NCBI GenBank assembly: GCA_024400935.1
Contig: JAKSLZ010000018.1
Coordinates: 1 to 43,291, forward strand
From: Muribaculaceae bacterium
GTDB taxonomy: Bacteria > Bacteroidota > Bacteroidia > Bacteroidales > Muribaculaceae
DNA length: 43,291 nucleotides
Direction of reading: 5' to 3'
Shown here: positions 33,001 to 40,732 of the stretch, piece after piece
Layout of the letters: every line of letters starts with the position of its first letter
Numbering within the stretch: the stretch's first letter is position 1
Notes under the pieces: model-generated
Databases searched by the model: none
What the model saw: only the letters and a program-made list of their open reading frames with translations
What the model was told of the DNA's origin: nothing
Made by a program: the position numbers and the translations under genes

Positions 33001-34203
33001 GTCGTGCACTGCAACCACTGCATACTGACGCATCTCGATGCCTCCATGGTTAATGTCATTGATTGTATAAGATGTGCCAGTCACGCCGGTAGCCACCTCA
33101 GTGTTGTCCTTCTTGTCAATCACGTTGTAGGTTACGCCTGTGATGCGCTCGCCGGCCAGGTTAGTGGTCACTGCACTCCATGAAACCACCGCGTTGTTGC
33201 CGTTGCGGGTGAGGGTCACAGTTGCTGGAGCCGAGGGAACGGTCTTGTCCTGTACAATCTCGGTGGGCATATACATACCGCCGAAGAGGAAGTTAGACTG
33301 ATAGGTCGACGCCATGTAGCTGTTAAGGTTGATTGCCGCCATGTAGGGGAAGAGATACTCGTTGCCGTCCTCGGCAGTGTCAACCACGTCAAATGCCCAG
33401 TACAGCACATTGGTGTCGCGGTCGATGCACATGCCGCCGTTGCTGTACTCGCATGCAGGCGCAACGCCCAGGCTGCCTATGGTCTCAACGTTGCGGAAGT
33501 CCTTTGTGGTCTTGTAGAAGGTGCCGTCCGACCCTATGAACCACACGTTGCCCTGTGCGTCAAAGTCACAGCCTATGATGCCATAGGCGCTCACGTCAGC
33601 AATGATATTCTTGGTTTGGGTGTTCATGTCATAAGAGCACCACAGCAGTGCTGTCGCATCGCTGTTGAAGAAGGCACCATAAACCAGGCCGCTATCTTCG
33701 TCATAGCAAGCCGAGTAGAAGATGTTGCTGATGGCTTCGGTGCCCGATGACATCAGGCACTCGCCAGTGGCGAGGTCATAGATGCCCGCTGAGCCATACC
33801 AACTGCTCAGATACACCTTGCCACCACCCACTACCGATGCCGTGGCACTGGCAAACGAATTAGCCTGAATGTCAGAGCAGGCAATGATTTTTGTTCCCAT
33901 CGGGAACTGGTTATCGGGCACAAAACTGTAGATACCGGGATCTTCAACGTCGTCATAACCCATGATGAAGTTTGCCCACAGCGTGGGAGTTCCATCAGCC
34001 TTCAGGGCTGGAGCTTTGCGCAGGTCAGCAGCATTGAACTTGGGAAGGAGCGTTCCCAGTGCCGAAGAAGGCTTGCGCATCAACTTGCCGGCATTCTCGG
34101 TGTGCAACTTGTAGACGGGAGTCTTGGGGTTGCGCTGCACGCCCACTGCCATTGCAGCTACAGCCACTAGGGCCGCAACTACAGTACACAGGAGTTTTCT
34201 CAT
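30049..34203 (-). CDS. Giant exported Fn3 / choice-of-anchor-J / dockerin protein (copy 1)
   Basis: A 1384-residue secreted protein. Residues 1-20 are the signal peptide (MRKLLCTVVAALVAVAAMAV). An N-terminal propeller-like region of about 270 residues (repeats such as KVYLSSWYGSAGIYDLATGE) is followed by several fibronectin type III-like domains (starting SAPATVTLTRNGNNAVVSW) and carbohydrate-binding-like beta domains. A choice-of-anchor J (cleaved adhesin) domain lies at about residues 1100-1265 (AHSGAQ-type core, TWLITPELSGNEQIISFW). The C-terminal dockerin starts near residue 1328 (DVNLDGKIDVQDINCILNIM). It has the same length as its neighbour upstream and clearly arose by tandem duplication. 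It is probably an adhesin or polymer-binding component; no enzyme motif is seen. Confidence 0.88.
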   Translation of the reverse strand: MRKLLCTVVAALVAVAAMAVGVQRNPKTPVYKLHTENAGKLMRKPSSALGTLLPKFNAADLRKAPALKADGTPTLWANFIMGYDDVEDPGIYSFVPDNQFPMGTKIIACSDIQANSFASATASVVGGGKVYLSSWYGSAGIYDLATGECLMSSGTEAISNIFYSACYDEDSGLVYGAFFNSDATALLWCSYDMNTQTKNIIADVSAYGIIGCDFDAQGNVWFIGSDGTFYKTTKDFRNVETIGSLGVAPACEYSNGGMCIDRDTNVLYWAFDVVDTAEDGNEYLFPYMAAINLNSYMASTYQSNFLFGGMYMPTEIVQDKTVPSAPATVTLTRNGNNAVVSWSAVTTNLAGERITGVTYNVIDKKDNTEVATGVTGTSYTINDINHGGIEMRQYAVVAVHDGKTSKATVSNKVAFGDAYALPHAFPVDPDVDVDQFTIIDANRDGTTWFYEERGNYQVFTIVANETEPKDDWLITPPVAVKANKSVRMKYIARPVATNYPETMEIKAGKGATVNNMTIEVQQSTVYTDTKYTVYDLSFVVPEDGNYNIGFHAISPANHYEFCIDDIVLEEGAAIDAPSRVENLKLTPALEGQHECEVEFTAPRTTVNGGALNDFKINVFCGDKLVQTFDECEPGEELGFSDVDVPNGFNTYSVVAVNAAGTPSDTIKAQAYVGYGTPRVAMGCKLRVVDGNLVASWNTPLTDGINGYVDPARVSHNIYIRRGDGEYVKFRTSEPGAPSVIVQSNVDDLEDQAMLSVYVEAVDVENNLVSGKRVETNKCLYGKPYDMPYVDDLNTSPYEWYVIEKAVGSSTEGWQYGMEDGEGVLYVKCDYPTGEAVVNTGKIAIGGAQNTTLVFDQYLGEMAYNDRLDVQVGAGNIEQFTTVASLVRDATPEDKWITRAIDLSAFADAEWISIQFHAQGAPQGQAKREHQMVRNVRLMDAVDGDMALKVSDVGNQGKLPYSGSCVIKVKVTNNGSMKANAGSYSVILKNDATGDTAYVAETPEIAPLSTKEVKLIYTSAGASELEEINLTAEVVNDGDPVAANNTDAVKLTLEKPEIPTVDNLAATEDDGQVHLTWTIPESTIQQVEQGFETYSAFSVGDEVLADEGYTIYFNPQTTKQCGSGKYDHAGEAIGWLIFDNKKAGFGGSGAYAPHSGAQSLVAFDGTETMDTWLITPELSGNEQIISFWTGCLSGNWGAEEFNVLYSTTGTDKTDFIKINNDVLTEKQSWSWTERKFEVPQGAKYFAIQVVSTAKMGLKIDDLTFETGKQLGVEVEGYQITVDGKVAKTVTEKEAFMPMPAKITTYGVSIVTPVGVGPEAFVQFSPSALRGDVNLDGKIDVQDINCILNIMLGNEPADTYDGRDDVNGDGRTDVIDFNIIIGLMLE

Positions 34204-34254
34204 TTTTAATGATAATTTAAAGTAAGCAAATAATGTTTAGTTATAATTTTGATG

Positions 34255-34262
34255 CAAAGATA
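34255..34262 (-). promoter_or_regulatory. -7 promoter element of the first 1384-aa gene
   Basis: Minus-strand TATCTTTG, 51 nt before the ATG at 34203. The nearest TTTG (34287-34290) is 24 nt away, longer than usual. Confidence 0.5.
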
Positions 34263-34300
34263 GTAATTTTTAATGAAAAATGAAAGCAAATACAGCATTT

Positions 34301-34386
34301 ATAAGCCATCTAGGCCACATAAGCTATATAGGCTACATAAGCTATAACGGCTATCCAGGCTATAACGGCTATCCAGGCTATAACGC
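34301..34386. repeat. 9-nt periodic repeat array (nnnGGCTAT type)
   Basis: Nine or more consecutive 9-nt modules: ATAAGCCAT, CTAGGCCAC, ATAAGCTAT, ATAGGCTAC, ATAAGCTAT, then alternating AACGGCTAT and CCAGGCTAT. The alternation makes an 18-nt higher-order unit at the right end. It lies between the terminator of the upstream 1384-aa gene and the promoter of the downstream one. Confidence 0.9.
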
Positions 34387-34424
34387 AACAGTGGCCAGCG
34401 CTGTTGAGTGCGCTGGCCACTGTT
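34387..34424 (-). terminator. Terminator hairpin of the second 1384-aa gene
   Basis: A perfect 15-bp stem (AACAGTGGCCAGCGC at 34387-34401 and complement at 34410-34424) with an 8-nt loop, 24 nt after the stop codon. No T-run follows; the 9-nt array begins immediately instead. Confidence 0.75.
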
Positions 34425-34447
34425 AGGGATGTGATATTGCTTTAAAT

Positions 34448-37400
34448 TTAGCCTATCATGAGACCGAGTACGATGTTGAGGTCGATAACATCGGTGCGGC
34501 CGTCGCCATTCACGTCGTCACGACCGTCATAAGCATCGTCGGGATCACTGCCCAGCATGATGTTGAGGATGCAGTTGATGTCCTGAACATCCACCTTGCC
34601 ATCGAGGTTAACATCGCCATAGAGGCCTGAGGGCACGTAGTCAACGAATACCTCAGGACCTACGCCCTCTGGAGTAACGATTGCTACGCCATACTTAGTA
34701 GCCTTCTTGGGCATGGGCATGAGTGCCTGCATCTCAGTCACTGTCTTGGCAACCACGCCGTCAACACTGACTTGATAGCCCTCAACGTCGAAGCCAAGTG
34801 ACTTGCCTGCCTCAAACTGGAGGTCGTCAACCTTGAAGCCCATCTTGTCAGTAGAAACTACCTGGATTGCGAAGTACTTAGCACCTGCGGGAACGGTGAA
34901 CTCGCGCTTAGTCCAGTTCCAGGAATCCTTCTCAGTGAGAACCTTGTCGTTGATCTGGATGAAGTCACCCTTGTCAGTACCGGTGGTTGAGTAGAGCACG
35001 TTGAACTCCTCAGCACCCCAGTTACCAGTGAGACAGCCGCTCCAGAATGTGATGGTCTGCTCGTTGCCTGAAAGTTCGGGAGTAATCAACCATGTATCCA
35101 TCTTCTTAGAGCCGTCAAATGCCACGAGGCACTGGCTACCGCTGTGAGGACCGTAAGCACCGGTTGAACCGAAGCCTGCCTTCACGTTGTCAAAGACGAG
35201 CCAGCCGATGGGTTCGCCAGCGTGTTCATAATCGCCAGGACCGCACTTCTCGGTGTTCTGCGGGTTGAAGTAAACTGTGTAACCCTTCTCGGTGAGTACT
35301 TCCTCGCCCACGCTGAATGCGTCGAATGAGTCGAAGTCCTCTACAACATTCTCGAGGGTGTTCTCGGGGATGCTCCATGTGAGGAGAACGTTGCCGTCCT
35401 GCTCGCCTGCTGCAAGATCCAGCACGCTGGGTAGAGTGGGCTTAACGTAAGTGAGCTGCACGTTGCCGCTGTTGTTAGTCTCAACGGGGTCACCAGCGTG
35501 TTTAACCACTGCAGTGAGGTTAACCTGGGGATCCTCGTTGATGCCTGAGCATGTGTAAACCAGTTTGTATTCCTTAGTTGAGAGAGGAATCAGGGGTTCT
35601 TCAATCTCGGCAGTGTAAGCCACTGTACCGTCTTCCTTAAGGAGTTCTACACTGAAGTCCTCGGGAGTGACGAGCGTGCTACCGTTATTTGAAACCTTAA
35701 CGGTGATTGTGTTAGAGCTGTTATAGTTGAGCACGCCCTCGTTAGTCACATTGACAACCTCGAGTGCGAGGTCCTCGTCAACAGCGTCCATGATGCGCAC
35801 GTTAGCAATCTCCTGGAAGTCGCGCATCTCCTGACCTGCGGGAGCACCTGTTGCCAGGAACTGGAGGCTAATCCAGTCAGCATCCTTATAAGCGCTCAGG
35901 TCGATGAGTTCAGTTGCCCATGTTGCAGGGGGCACAGCATCGCGGTGGAACACTGTGATGGTCTCGAATTTCTCAACGCTGTTAACTGCGATTTGCAGTT
36001 CAAGATAGTCGTTCAGCGGCATTGTGCCCAGGTAGCGGTCAAACGCCAGCTTGGGATTCTTAGCGCCCTTGAGCTCGATCTTACCGGTGTTGATATAAGC
36101 CTCGCCGGTGGGGTGTGTACACTTAGTATAGAGCACGTTCACACCGTTCTGTGTGCCATACTGCCAACCATCGGTGCTGGTACCGATAGAATTTTCCATT
36201 TCGAACCATGAGTACTTGCCGTTGAGCTCGTCCTGATAGGGCAGCTCATAAGCCTTGCCATAGAGACACTTGTTAGTCTCCACGCGCTTAGCGCTCACGA
36301 AATTGTACTCCTTGTCGATTGCCTCAACCTTGACGTATGTCATGGTCTGCTCATAAACGTCGCAGTTAGTGAGCAGGACAACAGATGTGTCGCCAGGAGC
36401 TGTGGTAGTGTAAACTGTCCAGTCCTCAGCGTTGGGGTCAAACATGTAGACGTTGCAGCTCACGCGGGCGGGGTCTACATAGTGGCCGTTAGCGCCCACG
36501 TTCTGTGCGGGTCTCCATGAAGCCACGAGGTTGTTGTCAACCACGCGGAGCACGGGATCGTCAGTGACGCGGGGAACGTCAAAACCAACGTAAGCCGATA
36601 CTGTAGCGGTGTCGCTGGGTTCGCCGTTTGAGCCCACAACTACTACATTATATGTATTAAGGCCGTTAGGAACCTCCATGTCGGTCACTGCAAGTTCGTC
36701 GCCGGGCTCGCAGTCGTCGATAGTCTCAACGAGAGTAGTGCCGCGCAGCACATTGATCTTGAAGTCATTGCCCAGAGTACTGCCGTCAACGGTTGTGGTG
36801 GGAGCCTTGAACTCAATGTCACACTCATGGATACCCTCAACTGCGGGGATAGCCTTGAGGTCAGCCACCTTGTTGGGAGCTGAAGCAGCTGCGCCCTCGC
36901 TGATCTCGATGCGGTCGATCATCAGCCAGTAGCGGTCGGCATCGCTCACTGCGTGGATACCCACATTGTAGTTACCTTCCTCGGGAACAGAGAATGTAGT
37001 CTCATAAGCGGTGTAAGCCTGCTTGTTGATGAGGATGGTGTCGCTGGCGGTGATGGTCATGGCAGCAACGGTGTTGCCCTTACCAGCCTTCACCTGAATC
37101 TTCTCGTGGATATCGTCGGTCGAAGCACGTGCCAGGAACTTAACGGTCACTGCACGGTCGCCGCTCATGTGTACGGGAGGAGTGATCACCCAGTCGTCCT
37201 TGGGACGGGTTGTATTGTCGGCAATGCTGAATACTGTGAAGTTACCACGATATTCATAACCCCAGGTGATACCGTCGCGGTTAGCATCAATGAGAGTGAA
37301 CAGATCCACGTCATCACCCTCTTCGATGGGGAAGGTGTGAGGCAGTGAGAAGGCAGCACCGAAGGCAACCTTGTTACTCTTAGTGGCAACTGATTCCTTG

Positions 37401-38602
37401 TCGCCGTGAACTGCAACTACTGCAAATTCATACATGTCGATCTCAGCGGGAACGAAGTTGTTGATGGTGTAAGATGTGCGAGTGAGGCCGGTAGCCACGG
37501 TCTCGCCAGTGTTAACGTTAGTCACGTTGTAAGTAACGCCGGTGATAGTCTCGCCGCCCATGTTCTTGGTAACGGCATCCCATGTGATGACAGCGTTGTC
37601 GCCGTTGCGGGCGAGTGTCACGTTCTGGGGAGCCTCGGGCTGGTCTTTGTCAAAGACGAGTTCGGTGGGCTCGTACATACCAGCAAAGAGGTAGTTGCTG
37701 GGAATCAGCTTTGCCGAGAGGTCAACAAGGTTGAGGTCAACGACGTAGGGATAGAGCAAGTCGTCCTCCAGAGCATCAAATGCCCAGTAGAGCCTGTTGT
37801 TAGCATGGTCGATGGTGAAACCGCCCCAAGAGTACTCACACTCGGGAGCGACGCCCAGGTTACCTATTGCCTTGCGGTTAGCACCCTGCTTGGTCATCTG
37901 GTAGAATTGGCCCTCATCGTCCACGGCCCACACGGTACCGTTGTTGTCGATGTCACAACCGGCGATAGCGATGTCGCTCATGTCGGCCACGAGCACGGTA
38001 CGTGTCTGTGTCTTGAGGTCGAATGAACACCACTGCAGTGCAGTTGCGTCATCGTTCATGAACTGGCCGTAAACAAGACCGGTAGCCTCGTCAAAGAATG
38101 CACCATAAGTGATGTACTTATAGGCTTCGGCGTCCTGCTTGAAGAAGAGGCACTCCTTGGTAGCAAGGTCAAAGATAGCTGCATAGCCATACCAGCTCGA
38201 CATGAAGATCTTGCCGTCGCCCACTACCGAGTTAGAAGCGACACTCAGGAGGCCTCTGTAGTCCTGGTCGAGTGTGCTGTTAGTAATCACGGGGTTACCC
38301 ATGTTGAAAAGATCCACGGGTTCGAAGGTGTAGACACCGGGGTCAGCAATCTCCTCGTAACCCATGATGAAGTTGGCCCACAGGGTGGTGCCTGCCTCTT
38401 TGAGCAGGGTGTTGTTCTCCGACTTCTGCAACGACTTGGCGCTGATCAGCGGTGAAGTGCTCTGCTTCTTGAGGAGTCCTGCCGCATGACTATGGCGCAC
38501 AACCGATGGCACCGTAGCCTTGCGTGAGTTGCGGGGCATACCCGCAGCCATTGCAGCAACAGCCACGAGAGCGACTATTACTGTGCATAGGATTTTTCTC
38601 AT
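34448..38602 (-). CDS. Giant exported Fn3 / choice-of-anchor-J / dockerin protein (copy 2)
   Basis: A 1384-residue paralogue of the preceding gene with the same parts in the same order: signal peptide (MRKILCTVIVALVAVAAMAA), propeller-like N-terminal region (KIFMSSWYGYAAIFDLATKE), Fn3-like domains (EAPQNVTLARNGDNAVITW), choice-of-anchor J domain at about 1100-1265, and C-terminal dockerin (DVNLDGKVDVQDINCILNIM and DVNGDGRTDVIDLN). The C-terminal 300 residues are much more similar between copies than the N-terminal regions. Each copy has its own promoter element and terminator. No catalytic residues are recognised, and adhesion or cargo display is inferred. Confidence 0.88.
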   Translation of the reverse strand: MRKILCTVIVALVAVAAMAAGMPRNSRKATVPSVVRHSHAAGLLKKQSTSPLISAKSLQKSENNTLLKEAGTTLWANFIMGYEEIADPGVYTFEPVDLFNMGNPVITNSTLDQDYRGLLSVASNSVVGDGKIFMSSWYGYAAIFDLATKECLFFKQDAEAYKYITYGAFFDEATGLVYGQFMNDDATALQWCSFDLKTQTRTVLVADMSDIAIAGCDIDNNGTVWAVDDEGQFYQMTKQGANRKAIGNLGVAPECEYSWGGFTIDHANNRLYWAFDALEDDLLYPYVVDLNLVDLSAKLIPSNYLFAGMYEPTELVFDKDQPEAPQNVTLARNGDNAVITWDAVTKNMGGETITGVTYNVTNVNTGETVATGLTRTSYTINNFVPAEIDMYEFAVVAVHGDKESVATKSNKVAFGAAFSLPHTFPIEEGDDVDLFTLIDANRDGITWGYEYRGNFTVFSIADNTTRPKDDWVITPPVHMSGDRAVTVKFLARASTDDIHEKIQVKAGKGNTVAAMTITASDTILINKQAYTAYETTFSVPEEGNYNVGIHAVSDADRYWLMIDRIEISEGAAASAPNKVADLKAIPAVEGIHECDIEFKAPTTTVDGSTLGNDFKINVLRGTTLVETIDDCEPGDELAVTDMEVPNGLNTYNVVVVGSNGEPSDTATVSAYVGFDVPRVTDDPVLRVVDNNLVASWRPAQNVGANGHYVDPARVSCNVYMFDPNAEDWTVYTTTAPGDTSVVLLTNCDVYEQTMTYVKVEAIDKEYNFVSAKRVETNKCLYGKAYELPYQDELNGKYSWFEMENSIGTSTDGWQYGTQNGVNVLYTKCTHPTGEAYINTGKIELKGAKNPKLAFDRYLGTMPLNDYLELQIAVNSVEKFETITVFHRDAVPPATWATELIDLSAYKDADWISLQFLATGAPAGQEMRDFQEIANVRIMDAVDEDLALEVVNVTNEGVLNYNSSNTITVKVSNNGSTLVTPEDFSVELLKEDGTVAYTAEIEEPLIPLSTKEYKLVYTCSGINEDPQVNLTAVVKHAGDPVETNNSGNVQLTYVKPTLPSVLDLAAGEQDGNVLLTWSIPENTLENVVEDFDSFDAFSVGEEVLTEKGYTVYFNPQNTEKCGPGDYEHAGEPIGWLVFDNVKAGFGSTGAYGPHSGSQCLVAFDGSKKMDTWLITPELSGNEQTITFWSGCLTGNWGAEEFNVLYSTTGTDKGDFIQINDKVLTEKDSWNWTKREFTVPAGAKYFAIQVVSTDKMGFKVDDLQFEAGKSLGFDVEGYQVSVDGVVAKTVTEMQALMPMPKKATKYGVAIVTPEGVGPEVFVDYVPSGLYGDVNLDGKVDVQDINCILNIMLGSDPDDAYDGRDDVNGDGRTDVIDLNIVLGLMIG

Positions 38603-38676
38603 CTTGAAATTAATGATTTGATGTTAGTAATTGTACAATTTATAAGAAAATTGGTCTCGTGTCCCTAATATTTCGA

Positions 38677-38684
38677 CAAAGTTA
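38677..38684 (-). promoter_or_regulatory. -7 promoter element of the second 1384-aa gene
   Basis: Minus-strand TAACTTTG, full match to TAnnTTTG, 74 nt before the ATG at 38602. No clear -33 TTTG. Confidence 0.5.
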
Positions 38685-38884
38685 CTAAAATAATGTGGCA
38701 TTTACTAATTTTTTCGTTTTTTTGCATTACATTCTTACGTTTTTGCCCATTTTTTTGCCCAATAAAAGTTTAATTTGGACTAAAATTACCAATTGTTTGG
38801 CAAATCCAATACAAAGTTGACAACTGAAAGACAATGGGCAGAAAAATATATATTTTGAAATATTTTGAAAAAAAATTCCAGTTG

Positions 38885-38918
38885 TTTGTTATTTTTATAG
38901 AATTTTTATGTATCTTTG
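38885..38918 (+). promoter_or_regulatory. Promoter of the secreted protein gene at 39053
   Basis: TTTG at 38885-38888, 22 nt, TATCTTTG at 38911-38918. It would give a leader of about 130 nt. Confidence 0.5.
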
Positions 38919-39052
38919 CACAAACAAAGACATTTTGACCCATCTCAGGATTCGCAACACTGATGATAAGTAAAAATGTTTTTCTCTACATGCCTTCAGT
39001 TAAGGTGTTATGAATAATGATTTTAATAACTTTAGTTGCGGTTTTAAGAATT

Positions 39053-39838
39053 ATGAAGAAAAGTTTACTCGCTCTGATGTTGCTCGCAGGTGCAGCAACC
39101 GTTAACGCACAGGAAGTTGTGCAAGTAGGTAGTTTGGATGACGCTTCGTCAACTACCAAGTTCCCCTGGTATTCATCTTATGAGTGCAGCTCTTCGGAAA
39201 TTGTTTACACAGCCGATGACCTCAAGGATCTTCCTGCTGGTGATCTTTCTAAGCTCGAATTTGCAGTAACGGGCGGTCAGATGACTTACATTCACCTGCG
39301 CGTATGGCTTGAGAACACAGACGATACTCAGGTAGTGGGTGCAACTTCGGGCGAAATCAGAAACACTGACGAGATGACTAAGGTCTATGACACAGCTGGC
39401 AAGGGTTACTCCATGGACGAGCGCACAATGCAGGCTTACAGTGGTACTGGTTACCTTGATTGTCCTTTTGACACCCCCTTTAAGTACACAGGTGGTGGCC
39501 TGCGCATTCGCTTCGAGGCAACTGGCGGGAACTGGTGCATGAGTGAGTTCGCTTTTTTTGTTGACCAAAGCAAGGTAGATGCAAGCAGCGATAAAAATTG
39601 CAGCACAATATATGACTTCACCGAGAGCGGTATGAGAACTCGCTCTGCTGAGGCTGAGAGAAGTTTCCCCGTTGTTCAGTTCACTGTTACAAAGAGTGAT
39701 CCCATCACTGGCATCAACGACGTGACAGTTAAGGACGCTAAGGGTGTGACTTACTACAACATCAACGGCCAGAAGGTTGACGAGAACGCTAAGGGTCTCG
39801 TAATCTCAAGCGAGGGCAAGAAGTTCTATCGTAACTAA
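39053..39838 (+). CDS. Small exported protein with YYNxxGQ C-terminal motif
   Basis: A 261-residue secreted protein. Residues 1-19 form the signal peptide (MKKSLLALMLLAGAATVNA). The mature part is predicted to be a beta-sandwich (SKLEFAVTGGQMTYIHLRVW, GGGLRIRFEATGGNWC) resembling the jelly-roll regions of Bacteroidales adhesion proteins. It ends with VTYYNINGQKVDENAKGLVI and a short basic tail, the same motif class as the LRR protein and the protein at 26509. The ATG at 39053 is chosen over 39017 because it begins the signal peptide. A hairpin follows 22 nt after the stop, so it may be transcribed separately from the operon behind it. The function is unknown. Confidence 0.82.
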   Translation: MKKSLLALMLLAGAATVNAQEVVQVGSLDDASSTTKFPWYSSYECSSSEIVYTADDLKDLPAGDLSKLEFAVTGGQMTYIHLRVWLENTDDTQVVGATSGEIRNTDEMTKVYDTAGKGYSMDERTMQAYSGTGYLDCPFDTPFKYTGGGLRIRFEATGGNWCMSEFAFFVDQSKVDASSDKNCSTIYDFTESGMRTRSAEAERSFPVVQFTVTKSDPITGINDVTVKDAKGVTYYNINGQKVDENAKGLVISSEGKKFYRN

Positions 39839-39860
39839 TTTATAATTAGAATATCACAAA

Positions 39861-39909
39861 ACAATTCTCTGGGTCGCCTGTTTTACTACCGGGTGGTTCA
39901 GAGAATTGT
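39861..39909 (+). terminator. Long hairpin downstream of the secreted protein gene
   Basis: An 11-bp perfect outer stem (ACAATTCTCTG at 39861-39871, complement at 39899-39909) has additional GC pairing inside (GGGTcGCC with GGTGG-type partners). No T-run follows, so it could be a terminator or a processing/attenuation site before the FISUMP operon. Confidence 0.5.
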
Positions 39910-39975
39910 ACCTAATATAGATAGGTGTTAATACTCAATACAAGCGAAACAAAAACTATCTAATAATAGAGAACA

Positions 39976-40683
39976 ATGAGAAAATTATTTTCTGTTTTAT
40001 TACTGGTAATCGCAATGCCGCTTACTGCGCTGGCACAAGACAACATGGGCTCGGTTGTGATTACCCAGAAAGACGGTACCAAGCTGAGTATTCCCCGCTC
40101 AGGTGTGGCTAAAATCACATTTGACTCTATCCAGCTGAGCGCCCTCGAGGAGGTAGACCTGGGACTGAGTGTCAAATGGGCCAATGTGAACATTGACGTG
40201 ACTCAGTCGAGCAAGGTCGTTTCATCGCCCGAGGAGTGTGGCGGATACTACGGATGGGCCGATCCCACCGGTCTCAAGACCAGTGACAACAAGAATGACT
40301 ATCCCGGCATGACACGCCCCAAGAAAATCAGCGGCACCCAGTATGACATTGCTACCCAGCAACTGGGCGACGGATGGCGATTGCCCACTACTGCCGAGTT
40401 TGAAGAACTGCTCACACTCAAGTTTGAGAAAACAACCATCAACGACGTTCCAGGCATCCAATTCACTGCCGAGAACGGTAACTCCATTTTCCTCCCCTTG
40501 GCTGGATACCGCTACAAGGAGAATGTGTTCCAGACAGGTACCTACGGTTACTACTGGACTGGCGACCTCAACTCCGTCCTGGATTGGATGGCCGTTGAAC
40601 TTAACCTGGGCGACGGATTCAACCGCACTTCTAACAACGCCGTTTACAACGGTTGCTCAGTGAGAGCCGTAAAAGCGAAATGA
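39976..40683 (+). CDS. Exported FISUMP-like domain protein (single domain)
   Basis: A 235-residue secreted protein. The signal peptide is residues 1-20 (MRKLFSVLLLVIAMPLTALA). A short N-terminal module (VVITQKDGTKLSIPRSGVAKITFD, about residues 28-51) precedes one domain with EVDLGLSVKWANVN, GYYGWADPTGL, GDGWRLPTTAEFEELL, NGNSIFLPLAGYR and YYWTGDLNS. This pattern belongs to the Fibrobacter succinogenes major paralogous (FISUMP) domain group, whose function is not established and which is common in secreted Bacteroidetes proteins. It is the first of at least four short-spaced genes on this strand. Confidence 0.82.
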   Translation: MRKLFSVLLLVIAMPLTALAQDNMGSVVITQKDGTKLSIPRSGVAKITFDSIQLSALEEVDLGLSVKWANVNIDVTQSSKVVSSPEECGGYYGWADPTGLKTSDNKNDYPGMTRPKKISGTQYDIATQQLGDGWRLPTTAEFEELLTLKFEKTTINDVPGIQFTAENGNSIFLPLAGYRYKENVFQTGTYGYYWTGDLNSVLDWMAVELNLGDGFNRTSNNAVYNGCSVRAVKAK

Positions 40684-40732
40684 TCTTTAAACAAGAAACC
40701 CAACATTGAAGTAAAAAACAACATCCCATATT

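Larger units (their letters stand above)
38603..39052. other. 450-nt divergent AT-rich promoter region
   Basis: The gap contains no supported gene. It holds promoters in both directions (38677-38684 minus and 38885-38918 plus), and the rest is A/T-rich sequence without repeats that I can identify. The plus-strand leader, from about 38925 to 39052, is roughly 130 nt, unusually long here. Confidence 0.5.
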
